Shown here: one piece after another, positions 25,477 to 34,643 of the stretch
How the letters are laid out: every line of letters begins with the position of its first letter
Numbering within the stretch: position 1 is the first letter of the stretch
Source: JBNAVJ01 sp049700455
GTDB taxonomy: Bacteria > Bacteroidota > Ignavibacteria > Tepidaquicellales > Tepidaquicellaceae
Assembly (NCBI GenBank): GCA_049700455.1
Contig: JBNAVJ010000002.1
Location: forward strand, 124,001 to 188,000
Length of the DNA stretch: 64,000 nucleotides
Direction of reading: 5' to 3'
Made by a program: the position numbers and the translations under genes
The notes under the pieces: model-generated
Seen by the model: the letters and a program-made list of their open reading frames with translations, nothing else
Database searches by the model: none
What the model was told of the DNA's origin: nothing

Positions 25477-26388
25477 TTAATGTTGATGTATCGCCATATT
25501 TATGAAAACTGCAGAAAGCATAGTAAAAATATATGCCTGTATCAATGACACAAAAATCTCAAGTAAGTAAATAAATAATGCAAAGGGGACTGCAATTATT
25601 ACCCCTGCCCAACTCATTATAAATATAAGTCCAATTAATGAAAGTACAATAATTGAACCTGCTGTAATATTGGCAAATAACCTCATCAGAAGAGCAAAAG
25701 GTTTTGTAAACAAGCCTATAAATTCAACTACAATCATAATCGGCAAAACAAAAATCGGAACACCGTGAGGAACTAACCCCTTAAAATAACCTACAAAGCC
25801 ATTCTTTTTAATACCCATTATTTGAGTTGTTGTAAAAGAAATCAATGCCAATCCCGTAGTTACATTGATATTCTTAGTTGGCTGAGCCATAAAGGGTATT
25901 AATCCAAATAGATTTGCAAATAAAATGAAGAAAAATAATGTCAGAAAGAAAGGTAACATTTTTATGCCTTCCTTTCCTATATTAGGTACAACAACCTCAT
26001 CTCTGATGAATACAATAATAACTTCAATGAAATTTCCAATACCACGAGGTACCTGATTTTTTCTATTAATAGAGGCAGCACGAAGTAAAACTCCAAATAA
26101 AATCATCGATGAAAGAAACATCATAAACAGACTCTTAGTAATAGATAGATCAATTGTTAAACTACCTATATGAATGGGGGGAAACTTCGGTAAATACAAT
26201 TTCCCAAGGAAGTAGAAGTCTACATAATCGTGGTCAGTAACTTTGCTTATAATATCAAATTTTTCCTCAGATACATTTTGACCGCCTGGATTTTCGGGCC
26301 CACTACCCGACTGATGTTCCTGTGAAAAGAGCTGGATTGTAGAAAAAACACTAAATATCAATACTATGTATAGAATTCGCTTAATCAA
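25477..26388 (-). CDS. atpB: ATP synthase F0 a subunit
   Basis: 303 residues. The key arginine helix (KPFALLMRLFANITAG) and the C-terminal EIFVSLIQAYIFTMLSAVFI are present. A signal-peptide-like N-terminus (ILYIVLIFSVFSTIQLFSQ) and a polar 50-residue extension precede the usual start; such extensions are known from Bacteroidota a subunits. The start is TTG at 26388, overlapping the upstream stop as TTGA; no ATG lies before the first core helix. Confidence 0.94.
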   Translation of the reverse strand: MIKRILYIVLIFSVFSTIQLFSQEHQSGSGPENPGGQNVSEEKFDIISKVTDHDYVDFYFLGKLYLPKFPPIHIGSLTIDLSITKSLFMMFLSSMILFGVLLRAASINRKNQVPRGIGNFIEVIIVFIRDEVVVPNIGKEGIKMLPFFLTLFFFILFANLFGLIPFMAQPTKNINVTTGLALISFTTTQIMGIKKNGFVGYFKGLVPHGVPIFVLPIMIVVEFIGLFTKPFALLMRLFANITAGSIIVLSLIGLIFIMSWAGVIIAVPFALFIYLLEIFVSLIQAYIFTMLSAVFINMAIHQH

Positions 26389-26780
26389 ACTGTGCTTGTT
26401 TTTTGATATTTTACAAAGAAACCTATTTCAAAAATCATAAATAGGAAATGAAAACCCAGAAGTGAAAATATAAATTCAACTTTAGCATTGTGGAATCCAA
26501 GTACTACCACTAAAACTATACTCATTAATACCATTAACCTAACCATCATACTACCAAAGCTTATCAATAAGAATTGTTTATTAGATTTATAAAGCGAAGA
26601 TAAAATTATTTTTGTTCCTATTATTACATTTACCAGATTAATCAGGAGTCCTAACCCTACATCACCTAACTGAATTCCTGCTTCAATAAAGTTTCTTACC
26701 ACAACAAAAATAATAAAACTAATTACACCAACTCCTGTTATTAATAAAACAAATTTTTTGTAACTATAATTTTCCTTCAC
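26385..26780 (-). CDS. Small membrane protein of the ATP synthase operon (AtpI-like position)
   Basis: 131 residues with four hydrophobic helices and few charges. It sits between atpZ and atpB, where AtpI or AtpR-type accessory proteins usually lie. The start is GTG at 26780, overlapping atpZ by 17 bases, and the stop overlaps atpB (TTGA). I do not recognise a specific family; a role in c-ring assembly or magnesium supply, as proposed for AtpI, is only inferred. Confidence 0.75.
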   Translation of the reverse strand: MKENYSYKKFVLLITGVGVISFIIFVVVRNFIEAGIQLGDVGLGLLINLVNVIIGTKIILSSLYKSNKQFLLISFGSMMVRLMVLMSIVLVVVLGFHNAKVEFIFSLLGFHFLFMIFEIGFFVKYQKTSTV

Positions 26781-27051
26781 GTTCGTTTTTTTCTTTTTTC
26801 AAATCTTCGTTGAGTTTCTTTATATTCAAATAAAAACTGTAAAATCCACCAAAAAATCCTAAAAGTGTAAATAACAGCGTAAACCAAAAAACCGTTCCTA
26901 ATGCTTTATCAATCCATATACCAATAAACAAAAAAACCAATATTGTTACCGCAAGTTGGACTCCAAGCCCGGAATATTGCAGTGACTTAGAATTAATAAG
27001 AGGCTTTGACGTTAAAAACCTCTTAAATAAGTCCTTATTTTTTAGTGCCAA
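26764..27051 (-). CDS. atpZ: AtpZ/AtpI family F0F1 ATPase accessory protein
   Basis: 95 residues, two helices. The family pattern is clear: LQYSGLGVQLAVTILVFLF, then IGIWIDKALGT, then GFFGGFYSFYLNIKKLNED (PF09527-like). AtpZ proteins help F0 assembly or metal uptake. The start is TTG at 27051 with no obvious ribosome site. First gene of the ATP synthase operon; the carboxylase gene upstream ends 48 bases before. Confidence 0.82.
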   Translation of the reverse strand: MALKNKDLFKRFLTSKPLINSKSLQYSGLGVQLAVTILVFLFIGIWIDKALGTVFWFTLLFTLLGFFGGFYSFYLNIKKLNEDLKKEKNEREGKL

Positions 27052-27099
27052 TTAAATTATAAAGTTAATTATTTTAGGATTTTATTTCAATCCATTTGT

Positions 27100-28641
27100 T
27101 TAGAGCGGAATGTTTCCGTGTTTTTTCTTAGGATTAAAGTCAACCTTGTTTTGTAAAAGCTCAAAATATTTTATCAACTTAACTCTTGTATCTTTTGGTT
27201 CAATAACGTCATCAATAAAACCTCTTTCTGCGGCTATATAAGGATTGGAAAATTTGCTGGTGAACTCTTCAATTTTTTCATTCAGGACTTTTTCTTTATC
27301 TTCTGCAGCTTTTATTTCATTCTTAAAGATTATTTCCGCAGCACCTTTTGCTCCCATAACGGCAATTTCGGCAGTAGGCCAGGCCAAATTTATATCTCCC
27401 CTGATATGCTTAGAATTCATTACATCATAGGCACCCCCATAAGCTTTTCTAATAATTACAGTAATTCGTGGGACTGTGGCTTCACAAAATGCATAAAGTA
27501 ATTTAGCCCCATGTCTTATAACACCTCTCCATTCCTGATCTGTTCCCGGTAAAAATCCAGGGACATCTTCAAGGACCAGAAGTGGGATATTAAATGCATC
27601 GCAAAATCTAACAAATCTTGCCCCTTTGATAGACGAATTCAAACATAACACTCCAGCAAGAACTAATGGTTGATTTGCAACAACTCCAATAACCCTTCCA
27701 TTCAACCTCCCAAAGCCAACTATCAAATTCTCAGCATATTCCTTGTGAACTTCAAAAAAACTATCTTCATCAAGTATCTTATTAATGATATCTTTCATAT
27801 CATAAGGTTTATTCGGATTTTCAGGGACAAAATCATTAAGTTCACTAAGGTCTTTTTCTCCACCATCATACTCATAGATAGGAGGTTGCTCCATATTATT
27901 AGAAGGCAAGTATGACATTAATGTTCTGATTTTTTGAAAACAGTCAACCTCATTTTCACAGGTAAAATGACTGACCCCACTCTTTGTTGCATGGGTGTGG
28001 GCTCCACCAAGTTCTTCAAATGTTACATCCTCATTAGTAACTGCTTTTATGACATTTGGGCCAGTTATAAACATATAGGAGATTTTATCCACCATAAAAA
28101 TGAAATCTGTAATAGCAGGAGAATAAACTGCGCCCCCTGCACAGGGACCAACAATAGCAGAAATTTGGGGGACAACACCGCTGGCAAGTGTATTTCTCAA
28201 AAAGATATCAGCATATCCAGCAAGTGACAAGACCCCTTCCTGAATCCTTGCACCACCACTATCATTTATTCCTATTATAGGGATTCCGTTTTTCATAGCA
28301 ATGTCCATTATCTTGACAATCTTCCGTGCATAAGCTTCTGAAAGTGAACCCCCATGAATGGTAAAATCCTGTGAAAAAACACACACATCCCTACCATTGA
28401 TTTTACCAACACCCGTTACTACGCCATCAGTATAATATCGGTGTTTATCTATCCCAAAATCACGGCACTGATGCCTAACAAACATATCAAACTCTTCAAA
28501 TGAACCTTTATCTAATAATAAATCAATTCTCTCTCTTGCCGTAAGTTTCCCTCGTTTATGTTGAGCTTCAATAGCCTTTTCTCCTCCGCCTTGTAAAGCC
28601 TCTTTTCTTTTTGCTTTTAATTCTTCAAGTTTCTTATTCAT
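27100..28641 (-). CDS. pccB: Acyl-CoA carboxylase beta subunit (propionyl-CoA carboxylase type)
   Basis: 513 residues, two crotonase-like halves. Typical motifs are GKLTARERIDLLLD at the N-terminus, GGSLSEAYARKIVKIMD, NDSGGARIQEGV, GPCAGGAVYSPA and, in the second half, VPGFLPGTDQEWRG and AYGGAYDVMNSKH. It transfers carboxyl from carboxybiotin to propionyl-CoA, or works in the reverse decarboxylase. No biotin carboxylase or carrier gene is nearby. It fits with the B12-binding mutase domain at 50162 in a methylmalonyl-CoA route. Confidence 0.9.
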   Translation of the reverse strand: MNKKLEELKAKRKEALQGGGEKAIEAQHKRGKLTARERIDLLLDKGSFEEFDMFVRHQCRDFGIDKHRYYTDGVVTGVGKINGRDVCVFSQDFTIHGGSLSEAYARKIVKIMDIAMKNGIPIIGINDSGGARIQEGVLSLAGYADIFLRNTLASGVVPQISAIVGPCAGGAVYSPAITDFIFMVDKISYMFITGPNVIKAVTNEDVTFEELGGAHTHATKSGVSHFTCENEVDCFQKIRTLMSYLPSNNMEQPPIYEYDGGEKDLSELNDFVPENPNKPYDMKDIINKILDEDSFFEVHKEYAENLIVGFGRLNGRVIGVVANQPLVLAGVLCLNSSIKGARFVRFCDAFNIPLLVLEDVPGFLPGTDQEWRGVIRHGAKLLYAFCEATVPRITVIIRKAYGGAYDVMNSKHIRGDINLAWPTAEIAVMGAKGAAEIIFKNEIKAAEDKEKVLNEKIEEFTSKFSNPYIAAERGFIDDVIEPKDTRVKLIKYFELLQNKVDFNPKKKHGNIPL

Positions 28642-28644
28642 ATA

Positions 28645-29964
28645 CTATATTTTTATTATTTCAGCCCCAAGACTGCTCAGTTTCTGATCAATATCCTCAT
28701 AACCTCGTTCAATATGCACTGCACCGTTAACAATAGTTTCACCTTCAGCAATAACCCCAGCGATTAAATAAGAAAATCCAGCCCTCAAATCAGGTACAGT
28801 AATTTCCGCACCTCGTAAAGGAGTGGGACCATTTATAACAGCACTGTGGTAATACTCAGTATTTACAAATCGGCAGGGCATTCTACCAAGACAGGTATTA
28901 AATAATTCTATCTTAGCTCCCATCTTATTAAGTTCTTCAACATAACCAAATCTTTTCTCATATACAGTCTCATGCACAATAGAAAGTCCATCAGCCTGTG
29001 TTAGAAGTATAACAAAAGGTTGTTGCCAATCAGTCATAAATCCTGGATGTACATTTGTCTCAATCACAATTGAATGGAATTTCCCATCATAAAAAAATCT
29101 GATACCGTTTTCTTCTACCTGAAATTTCCCACCAACACGCCTGACAGTATTAAGAAATGTTATAAGGTCATCCTGGATAGCATCTTCTACAAATACATCC
29201 CCCTTTGAAGCAAGCCCGGCACAAGCAAATGAAGCCACCTGGTTACGATCAGGTATTACTCTATGACTGACACCATATAATCGTCGTACACCTTCTATAG
29301 TAATCCTTCTATCCGTACTTATTTCAATGATAGCCCCCATCTTCTGGAGGAACTTTATCAAATCAATTATCTCAGGTTCAACTGCCGCATTAGTAAGTAT
29401 TGTGCGTCCCTGTGCAAGAGTACTTGCAATAATAATGTTTTCAGTAGCACCAACACTTGGATAATCAAGATTAATATTTGCCCCTTTTAAGCCATCAGTT
29501 TCAAAAATGAAAAATTTATCCTTTGTAGAAACATTGCAACCAAGTTTTCTTAAACCCTCTATATGAAAGTTAACAGGCCTGGAACCTATACGACAACCAC
29601 CTGGAATTGGAATCTCTGCTCTACCAGTACGGTTAAGCAAAGGTCCAGCCATCAAAATACTGATTCGATTGAGCCTTCCAAACTCTTCCGGAATTGAACT
29701 GGTTTTTAAAACTTTAGTCTCTGTTGTAAGAACAGAATCTTGCATTTCAATTTTACTTCCGAGATGCTCACATAATTTTGAAGTAATAGATAAGTCACTT
29801 ATTTTATTAGGCGAGTTATAAAGAGTACATTTTTCGTCTGTCTGAAGACTGGCTACAAGTAATTTGGTAGCTGAATTCTTAGCTCCAGAAACCTTTACTC
29901 TACCAAAAAGTGGCTTTCCACCTTTGATAAGAAACCGTGAGTTAGTATCATACTCATACCCCAT
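28645..29964 (-). CDS. murA: UDP-N-acetylglucosamine 1-carboxyvinyltransferase
   Basis: 439 residues; first committed step of peptidoglycan synthesis. The phosphoenolpyruvate-binding cysteine is C124 in PGGCRIGSRPVNFH, so the enzyme should be fosfomycin-sensitive in principle. The substrate lysine-asparagine lies in SGAKNSATKLL, and DLRAGFSYLIAGVIAEG is the last conserved block. It lies three bases upstream of the carboxylase and five downstream of accA. Confidence 0.95.
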   Translation of the reverse strand: MGYEYDTNSRFLIKGGKPLFGRVKVSGAKNSATKLLVASLQTDEKCTLYNSPNKISDLSITSKLCEHLGSKIEMQDSVLTTETKVLKTSSIPEEFGRLNRISILMAGPLLNRTGRAEIPIPGGCRIGSRPVNFHIEGLRKLGCNVSTKDKFFIFETDGLKGANINLDYPSVGATENIIIASTLAQGRTILTNAAVEPEIIDLIKFLQKMGAIIEISTDRRITIEGVRRLYGVSHRVIPDRNQVASFACAGLASKGDVFVEDAIQDDLITFLNTVRRVGGKFQVEENGIRFFYDGKFHSIVIETNVHPGFMTDWQQPFVILLTQADGLSIVHETVYEKRFGYVEELNKMGAKIELFNTCLGRMPCRFVNTEYYHSAVINGPTPLRGAEITVPDLRAGFSYLIAGVIAEGETIVNGAVHIERGYEDIDQKLSSLGAEIIKI

Positions 29965-29969
29965 AAGTT

Positions 29970-30911
29970 CTATTCCTTAAAAAATCCCATTGCTCCGAAT
30001 TTCTTTATTCTATTTTCGAGCAACTTGTCGGGTTTAACCTTAAGAACGTTCTTGAGTTCCTCCAACAGGACTTCTTTTAAAATCCTTGCAGCCTCTTGAT
30101 GATTGCGATGTGCCCCCCCAAGTGGTTCCTCAACTATGCGATCTATAATACCTAATTTCAATAAGTCTTGAGCTGTTAGTTTTAATGCTTCAGCTGCTTG
30201 CTCTTTGAAATCCCAGCTCCTCCATAAAATAGATGAACAAGATTCAGGTGAAATAACTGAATACCAACAATACTTTAGCATTAATATGCGATCACCTATT
30301 CCAATCCCAAGTGCGCCTCCTGATGCTCCTTCTCCAATAATAGTCACAATTATTGGGACTCTCAACCTTGACATCTCAAGCAAGTTTCTGGCTATGGCTT
30401 CAGCCTGTCCACGTTGTTCAGCATCAATACCCGGATATGCGCCCGGTGTATCAAGAAATGTCAAAACTGGTATCTCAAATTTCTCAGCCAGCTTCATTAA
30501 TCGCAAAGCCTTCCTGTAACCCTCAGGGTTCATCATTCCAAAATTTCTGTAAAGATTTGACTTAGTATCCCGCCCCTTTTGTTGTCCAATAACCATAACA
30601 GTGTATTCTGCAAGGTTCGCAAGGCCTCCTACAACAGCTCTATCGTCTGCAAACCCTCTATCCCCATGAAGTTCAACAAAATTTTCCATCATTAAATTGA
30701 TGTAATCAAGTGTGTATGGCCTTTCAGGATGCCTTGCCAGTTGGACAATCTGCCACGGTGTTAGACTATCAAAAATGTTTTTTCTTAATTCATTCACTTT
30801 TTCCTCTAGCTGTTGAATTTCTTTATCAATATCTAAATCACCTGCCATCTTTTTCATCTCGTTTATTTTTGCCTCCAGTTCAAGAATTGGCTTTTCAAAT
30901 TCTAAAATCAT
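29970..30911 (-). CDS. accA: Acetyl-CoA carboxylase carboxyltransferase alpha subunit
   Basis: 313 residues; malonyl-CoA formation for fatty acid synthesis with AccD, which is not in the window. Landmarks are QLARHPERPYTLDYI, FVELHGDRGFADDRAVVGG, GMMNPEGYRKALRLM, FLDTPGAYPGI and GEGASGGALGIGIGD. It starts at an ATG nine bases after the GT2 fusion gene, so fatty acid and cell wall genes follow the polysaccharide locus in the same direction. Confidence 0.95.
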   Translation of the reverse strand: MILEFEKPILELEAKINEMKKMAGDLDIDKEIQQLEEKVNELRKNIFDSLTPWQIVQLARHPERPYTLDYINLMMENFVELHGDRGFADDRAVVGGLANLAEYTVMVIGQQKGRDTKSNLYRNFGMMNPEGYRKALRLMKLAEKFEIPVLTFLDTPGAYPGIDAEQRGQAEAIARNLLEMSRLRVPIIVTIIGEGASGGALGIGIGDRILMLKYCWYSVISPESCSSILWRSWDFKEQAAEALKLTAQDLLKLGIIDRIVEEPLGGAHRNHQEAARILKEVLLEELKNVLKVKPDKLLENRIKKFGAMGFFKE

Positions 30912-30919
30912 AGATTCTT

Positions 30920-32866
30920 TTATGTTGTTTTTTTAATAATTGTAAATATTGTTTTTAAAAGCAATTCAATATCTAATAACAAACTCTGATTCTTAGCATA
31001 GAACACACAAAAATCTATCATTTCATCTTCGGTCATACCTGGTCGATAGTTCACCTGGATTACCCCTGTCAGCCCTTTCTTTCCAAGATATTCATTACCC
31101 TTTGCCTCAAACCATATAGGCATCCCAACTAAACTTAGCTTCCCGGTTAATACCTGAGGTAATAATAACAATTTTGAATTATATTTACCTGGTTTACCTT
31201 CTCTGACTTTCCAGTAGAGGAAAATAAACGGATAAATAGTCAACAGTAAAATAAAGGATATCGCAATATCAAACAGTCGTTTTTTAAATACATTCAATTT
31301 ATTATTGATATTATATTCAAGTTCAACAAGTCCAACGCTGTCTATATTGGAATTTAATCTTGACAATATGAGATCAATACCACTGGCTACAAATTTAAAG
31401 CTAATGTTTTTTTTCCGCACTCGCCACATCAGATTCAGTATATCCTTATTAGCATAGTCCTCTCCTGTAAAAACAATTTCACTTATACTATTTAAATTAA
31501 CAATGTCTTCAATGTCACTCAAATCCCTTTTTGTACTGACATCATTATAATATGAAACATTATATTTTGCCTGTAATTTTTCTCCTATGTTCTGGTCAAG
31601 TTTCTTATTGCCAATCACAAGTATATTTGTGCGGGAGAGCATTATGTTTTTATCACTAAAGAACCTATATGCAGCTGCCATTGCTCTATAGCCTACAAGA
31701 AACACTATCGATAATGTACTTGCAGTTACAACAACCTCGCGTGAAAATGCATAATCTTTAAAGAAATATGTTATTGATGCATTGATAAAGAAGCCAGACA
31801 CCAACGCATTGAATGGCTTTAACAAATAATGCTTATTTTTTGGGAAATAGGAACCAAAGAGAAACAAATTGATTAACCAGATAGTAATGTAAACACTAAT
31901 AATAAAAAGATATTTTTCATTAGGGAAAATATGAAACCTGTACTGGATAGCAATAATAAAACTTATAAACAATAGTATTGCATCAAGCGCAGGATAGCGG
32001 ATTAACCTTATTACTCTCTTCAGATAAGAAAGCAATGACCTTAAAAATATACCAAACCGAATCAGATAATATAAAAAATTAGATTTACTTGAAAGATGCT
32101 TCTTGACAAAAATAGCCATCGCACCAAAAAAAGTGTTCACATATGAAAGATTTGTCTTTCTCGTACTGCTACCCTTGAGGTGTATAGTGGTAACTTCTGG
32201 GAAATAATAATTTTTATATCCAGCCTTCTTAATGCGATAACAGAGATCTATATCTTCGCCATACATAAAATAATCTTCATCAAAATAACCAACCTCCTCA
32301 AGAATACTCTTCGAAATAAACATAAAAGCACCACAGATTGAATCCACCTCATGCGTTTGATTTTCATCAAGATATAACAAATTATACTTGCCAAATATTT
32401 TACTGCGGGGGAAAATTTTTGATAAACCAAGCATTCTTGGAAGAGCAACAGATAATGTAGGAAAACTTCGTTTGCAAGCCGTATCTAACTGCCCGTTGCC
32501 AAGTATTAGTTTTGAACTGACAGCACCAACTCTATCGTGTGTTTTTATAAATTCTATTAATTTTACAAAAGTATTTTCTTCAAGAATTGTATCAGGATTT
32601 AAAATAAGAATATACTTCCCCTTTGCTTGTTTTAAAGCAATGTTATTTGCTTTTGAAAACCCAAGATTCCTATCATTCTTTATACATATTACATCAGGGT
32701 ATTTGTTTTTGATATGTTCATAACTTCCATCAATAGAATTATTATCTACAAAAAAAATCTCAATGTTTAAATTCGTAGTATTTGATTTGTAAACCGAATC
32801 AATACAGGCATCAACACGATCCTTAACATTATAATTTACAATAATAACTGAAACATCTACTACCAT
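30920..32866 (-). CDS. GT2 glycosyltransferase fused to a degenerate sugar-phosphate transferase domain
   Basis: 648 residues. N-terminal 250: rhamnosyltransferase-like GT2 (VSVIIVNYNVKDRVDACI, DNNSIDGS, LNPDT). Middle: several membrane helices and a CoA-binding-like Rossmann segment (LVIGNKK, about 420). C-terminal, from residue 528: KKRLFDIAISFILLL opens a polyprenyl-phosphate sugar-1-phosphate transferase domain, which ends with KLSLVG and GLTGVIQVNYRPG. The central part of that domain, with the R-x-G, the K-F-R region and the catalytic Asp-Glu of DELPQ, is missing; the remnant reads KLLLLPQVLTG. The GT2 is probably active; the second domain probably not catalytic. Confidence 0.85.
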   Translation of the reverse strand: MVVDVSVIIVNYNVKDRVDACIDSVYKSNTTNLNIEIFFVDNNSIDGSYEHIKNKYPDVICIKNDRNLGFSKANNIALKQAKGKYILILNPDTILEENTFVKLIEFIKTHDRVGAVSSKLILGNGQLDTACKRSFPTLSVALPRMLGLSKIFPRSKIFGKYNLLYLDENQTHEVDSICGAFMFISKSILEEVGYFDEDYFMYGEDIDLCYRIKKAGYKNYYFPEVTTIHLKGSSTRKTNLSYVNTFFGAMAIFVKKHLSSKSNFLYYLIRFGIFLRSLLSYLKRVIRLIRYPALDAILLFISFIIAIQYRFHIFPNEKYLFIISVYITIWLINLFLFGSYFPKNKHYLLKPFNALVSGFFINASITYFFKDYAFSREVVVTASTLSIVFLVGYRAMAAAYRFFSDKNIMLSRTNILVIGNKKLDQNIGEKLQAKYNVSYYNDVSTKRDLSDIEDIVNLNSISEIVFTGEDYANKDILNLMWRVRKKNISFKFVASGIDLILSRLNSNIDSVGLVELEYNINNKLNVFKKRLFDIAISFILLLTIYPFIFLYWKVREGKPGKYNSKLLLLPQVLTGKLSLVGMPIWFEAKGNEYLGKKGLTGVIQVNYRPGMTEDEMIDFCVFYAKNQSLLLDIELLLKTIFTIIKKTT

Positions 32867-32872
32867 TTTCTC

Positions 32873-33595
32873 TCAATATTTACCAAATAAAGACTTTATT
32901 GCAAGTTTCCATACCATAAAATACGCCTCATATACAACCTTTTTTGACATTTTAGAACTGCCAGCTCTTCTATCTATAAATAGGATTGGGATTTCTTTAA
33001 TCTTAAATCCTCTCTTGTGAAACTTAAATTTCATTTCAATCTGAAACGAGTATCCGTTAGACCTAACCTCATCAAGATTAATCTCAACCAGTTTTGAAAC
33101 CCTGTAGCACATAAAACCTGCAGTTGTATCTCTGACTTTTAAGCCAGTAATAATCCGGGTGTATACATTTGCAAAATAACTGAGCAGTAACCTTGATATA
33201 GGCCAGTTTACAACTGATACTCCATTAACATAGCGTGAACCAACCACAAGGTCATACCCTTCATCAAGAGCATCCAGCATAGTTGGAATATATGACGGAT
33301 CATGAGAAAAATCTGCATCCATTTCGAAGACAATATCATATTTGTTCTCAATAGCAAATTTAAATCCATGTATATATGCTGTACCAAGTCCTGACTTCTT
33401 ATTCCTTACAATTAGTTTCACTCGCGGCTCATTCATTGCTCTAACATACTCAGCAGTTCTATCTGGTGAACTATCGTCCACAACAAGAACATTAATATTA
33501 TACTTTTCATTGGTATATCGCAGTATGCAAGGAATGAGCTTTGTGATGTTTTCAGCCTCGTTGTATGTTGGTATTATGACCAGTACTTTATACAA
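32873..33595 (-). CDS. Polyprenol monophosphomannose synthase-like GT2
   Basis: 240 residues. VLVIIPTYNEAENI at the start, VVDDSSPDRTAEYV for nucleotide binding and EMDADFSHDPSYIPTM for the metal site define a DPM1-type family 2 enzyme. GSRYVNGVSVVNWP and AGFMCYRVSKL are typical later blocks. It probably moves mannose or glucose to a polyprenyl phosphate. The start is TTG at 33595. No C-terminal membrane helices. Confidence 0.9.
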   Translation of the reverse strand: MYKVLVIIPTYNEAENITKLIPCILRYTNEKYNINVLVVDDSSPDRTAEYVRAMNEPRVKLIVRNKKSGLGTAYIHGFKFAIENKYDIVFEMDADFSHDPSYIPTMLDALDEGYDLVVGSRYVNGVSVVNWPISRLLLSYFANVYTRIITGLKVRDTTAGFMCYRVSKLVEINLDEVRSNGYSFQIEMKFKFHKRGFKIKEIPILFIDRRAGSSKMSKKVVYEAYFMVWKLAIKSLFGKY

Positions 33596-33609
33596 AGGTA
33601 GAATTTAGA

Positions 33610-34632
33610 TTAAGAGTCCTTTAAGTTATATTTATCACGTACTTCGTTTATAATTTCTTTAATCTTAATCTTGCGCCTTTCATAAGAAAAAAGATTTTTT
33701 ATACGCATACTTCCTTCCCTGCTTAACTTATTACACAAATCACTATTGTATAACAATTTTCTAATTCCTGCCGCTATATCAGAAACATCATCGGGATTCA
33801 CAAATACTGCCAGTTCCCCTGTAACTTCCGTGACTGCACCAGTAGCACTCGTCACCACTGGTGCTCCACACATCATACTTTCTGCTATTGCCATACCAAA
33901 TCCCTCATAGCTTGTTGGTTGAACATATACTTTACAACGTTGGTAATAATTAATTTTCTCTCCATCCGATATCCGCCCAAGGAATTTGACTTTACCCTCT
34001 AAAGCCAGCTCTTTTACCAATGCCAAGAGTTCTGGATAGCCATCGTCTGTTGTGTTTCCAGCCACATATAATTTAAGGGTACTATCTATCTTTAACAATT
34101 CATTAAAGGCAAGTATAATTTCTTTTACTTTCTTTCGTTTAACATTTGGCTTCGTAAGCTGTGTTAAAGTAAAAAGAAAATTCTCCCTTCCCTCAAAAGG
34201 AGTGTAAGAATACTTATTCTCATCAATAGCGTGATAAACCAACTTTGGATTTGATGCCCCCAGATTAACAATTGCCTCGTATTCCCTATTAGCCGTCGCT
34301 ATCTGGACATCTGACTTCTTTAAGGAATAATTTATAAAAAACTTTATATAAAATGGTCGTTGATGATATCCTTGCGGAGAAGGATCGTCATAATGAATAT
34401 TTCCTATTGTAATTACAGGTTTACCTCTCAATTTAGCTTTGATAAGAGGTATAAACCCAGAACTCCACCACCACACAAAATATATATCACAGTCTAATGG
34501 TAGCAAAGCTGAATTACGCACCTTAACTACCTCGTACCCTAATTCTTCAAGAATCTTTATGTCATTAGAATAGAAATCAAGCAGCTCAAAATACCAATCA
34601 GCTTTGAGTCGTGCATAGAAACAGATTTTCAT
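33610..34632 (-). CDS. Family 4 glycosyltransferase
   Basis: 340 residues, GT-B fold. The C-terminal nucleotide-binding half has QPTSYEGFGMAIAESMMCGAPVV with the E-x7-E signature, then TSATGAVTEV. The N-terminal half is shorter than usual and begins directly with MKICFYARLKADWYF. Cytoplasmic enzyme adding a sugar to a lipid-linked glycan; donor and acceptor unknown. Confidence 0.88.
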   Translation of the reverse strand: MKICFYARLKADWYFELLDFYSNDIKILEELGYEVVKVRNSALLPLDCDIYFVWWWSSGFIPLIKAKLRGKPVITIGNIHYDDPSPQGYHQRPFYIKFFINYSLKKSDVQIATANREYEAIVNLGASNPKLVYHAIDENKYSYTPFEGRENFLFTLTQLTKPNVKRKKVKEIILAFNELLKIDSTLKLYVAGNTTDDGYPELLALVKELALEGKVKFLGRISDGEKINYYQRCKVYVQPTSYEGFGMAIAESMMCGAPVVTSATGAVTEVTGELAVFVNPDDVSDIAAGIRKLLYNSDLCNKLSREGSMRIKNLFSYERRKIKIKEIINEVRDKYNLKDS

Positions 34633-34643
34633 TCAACAAAGGT

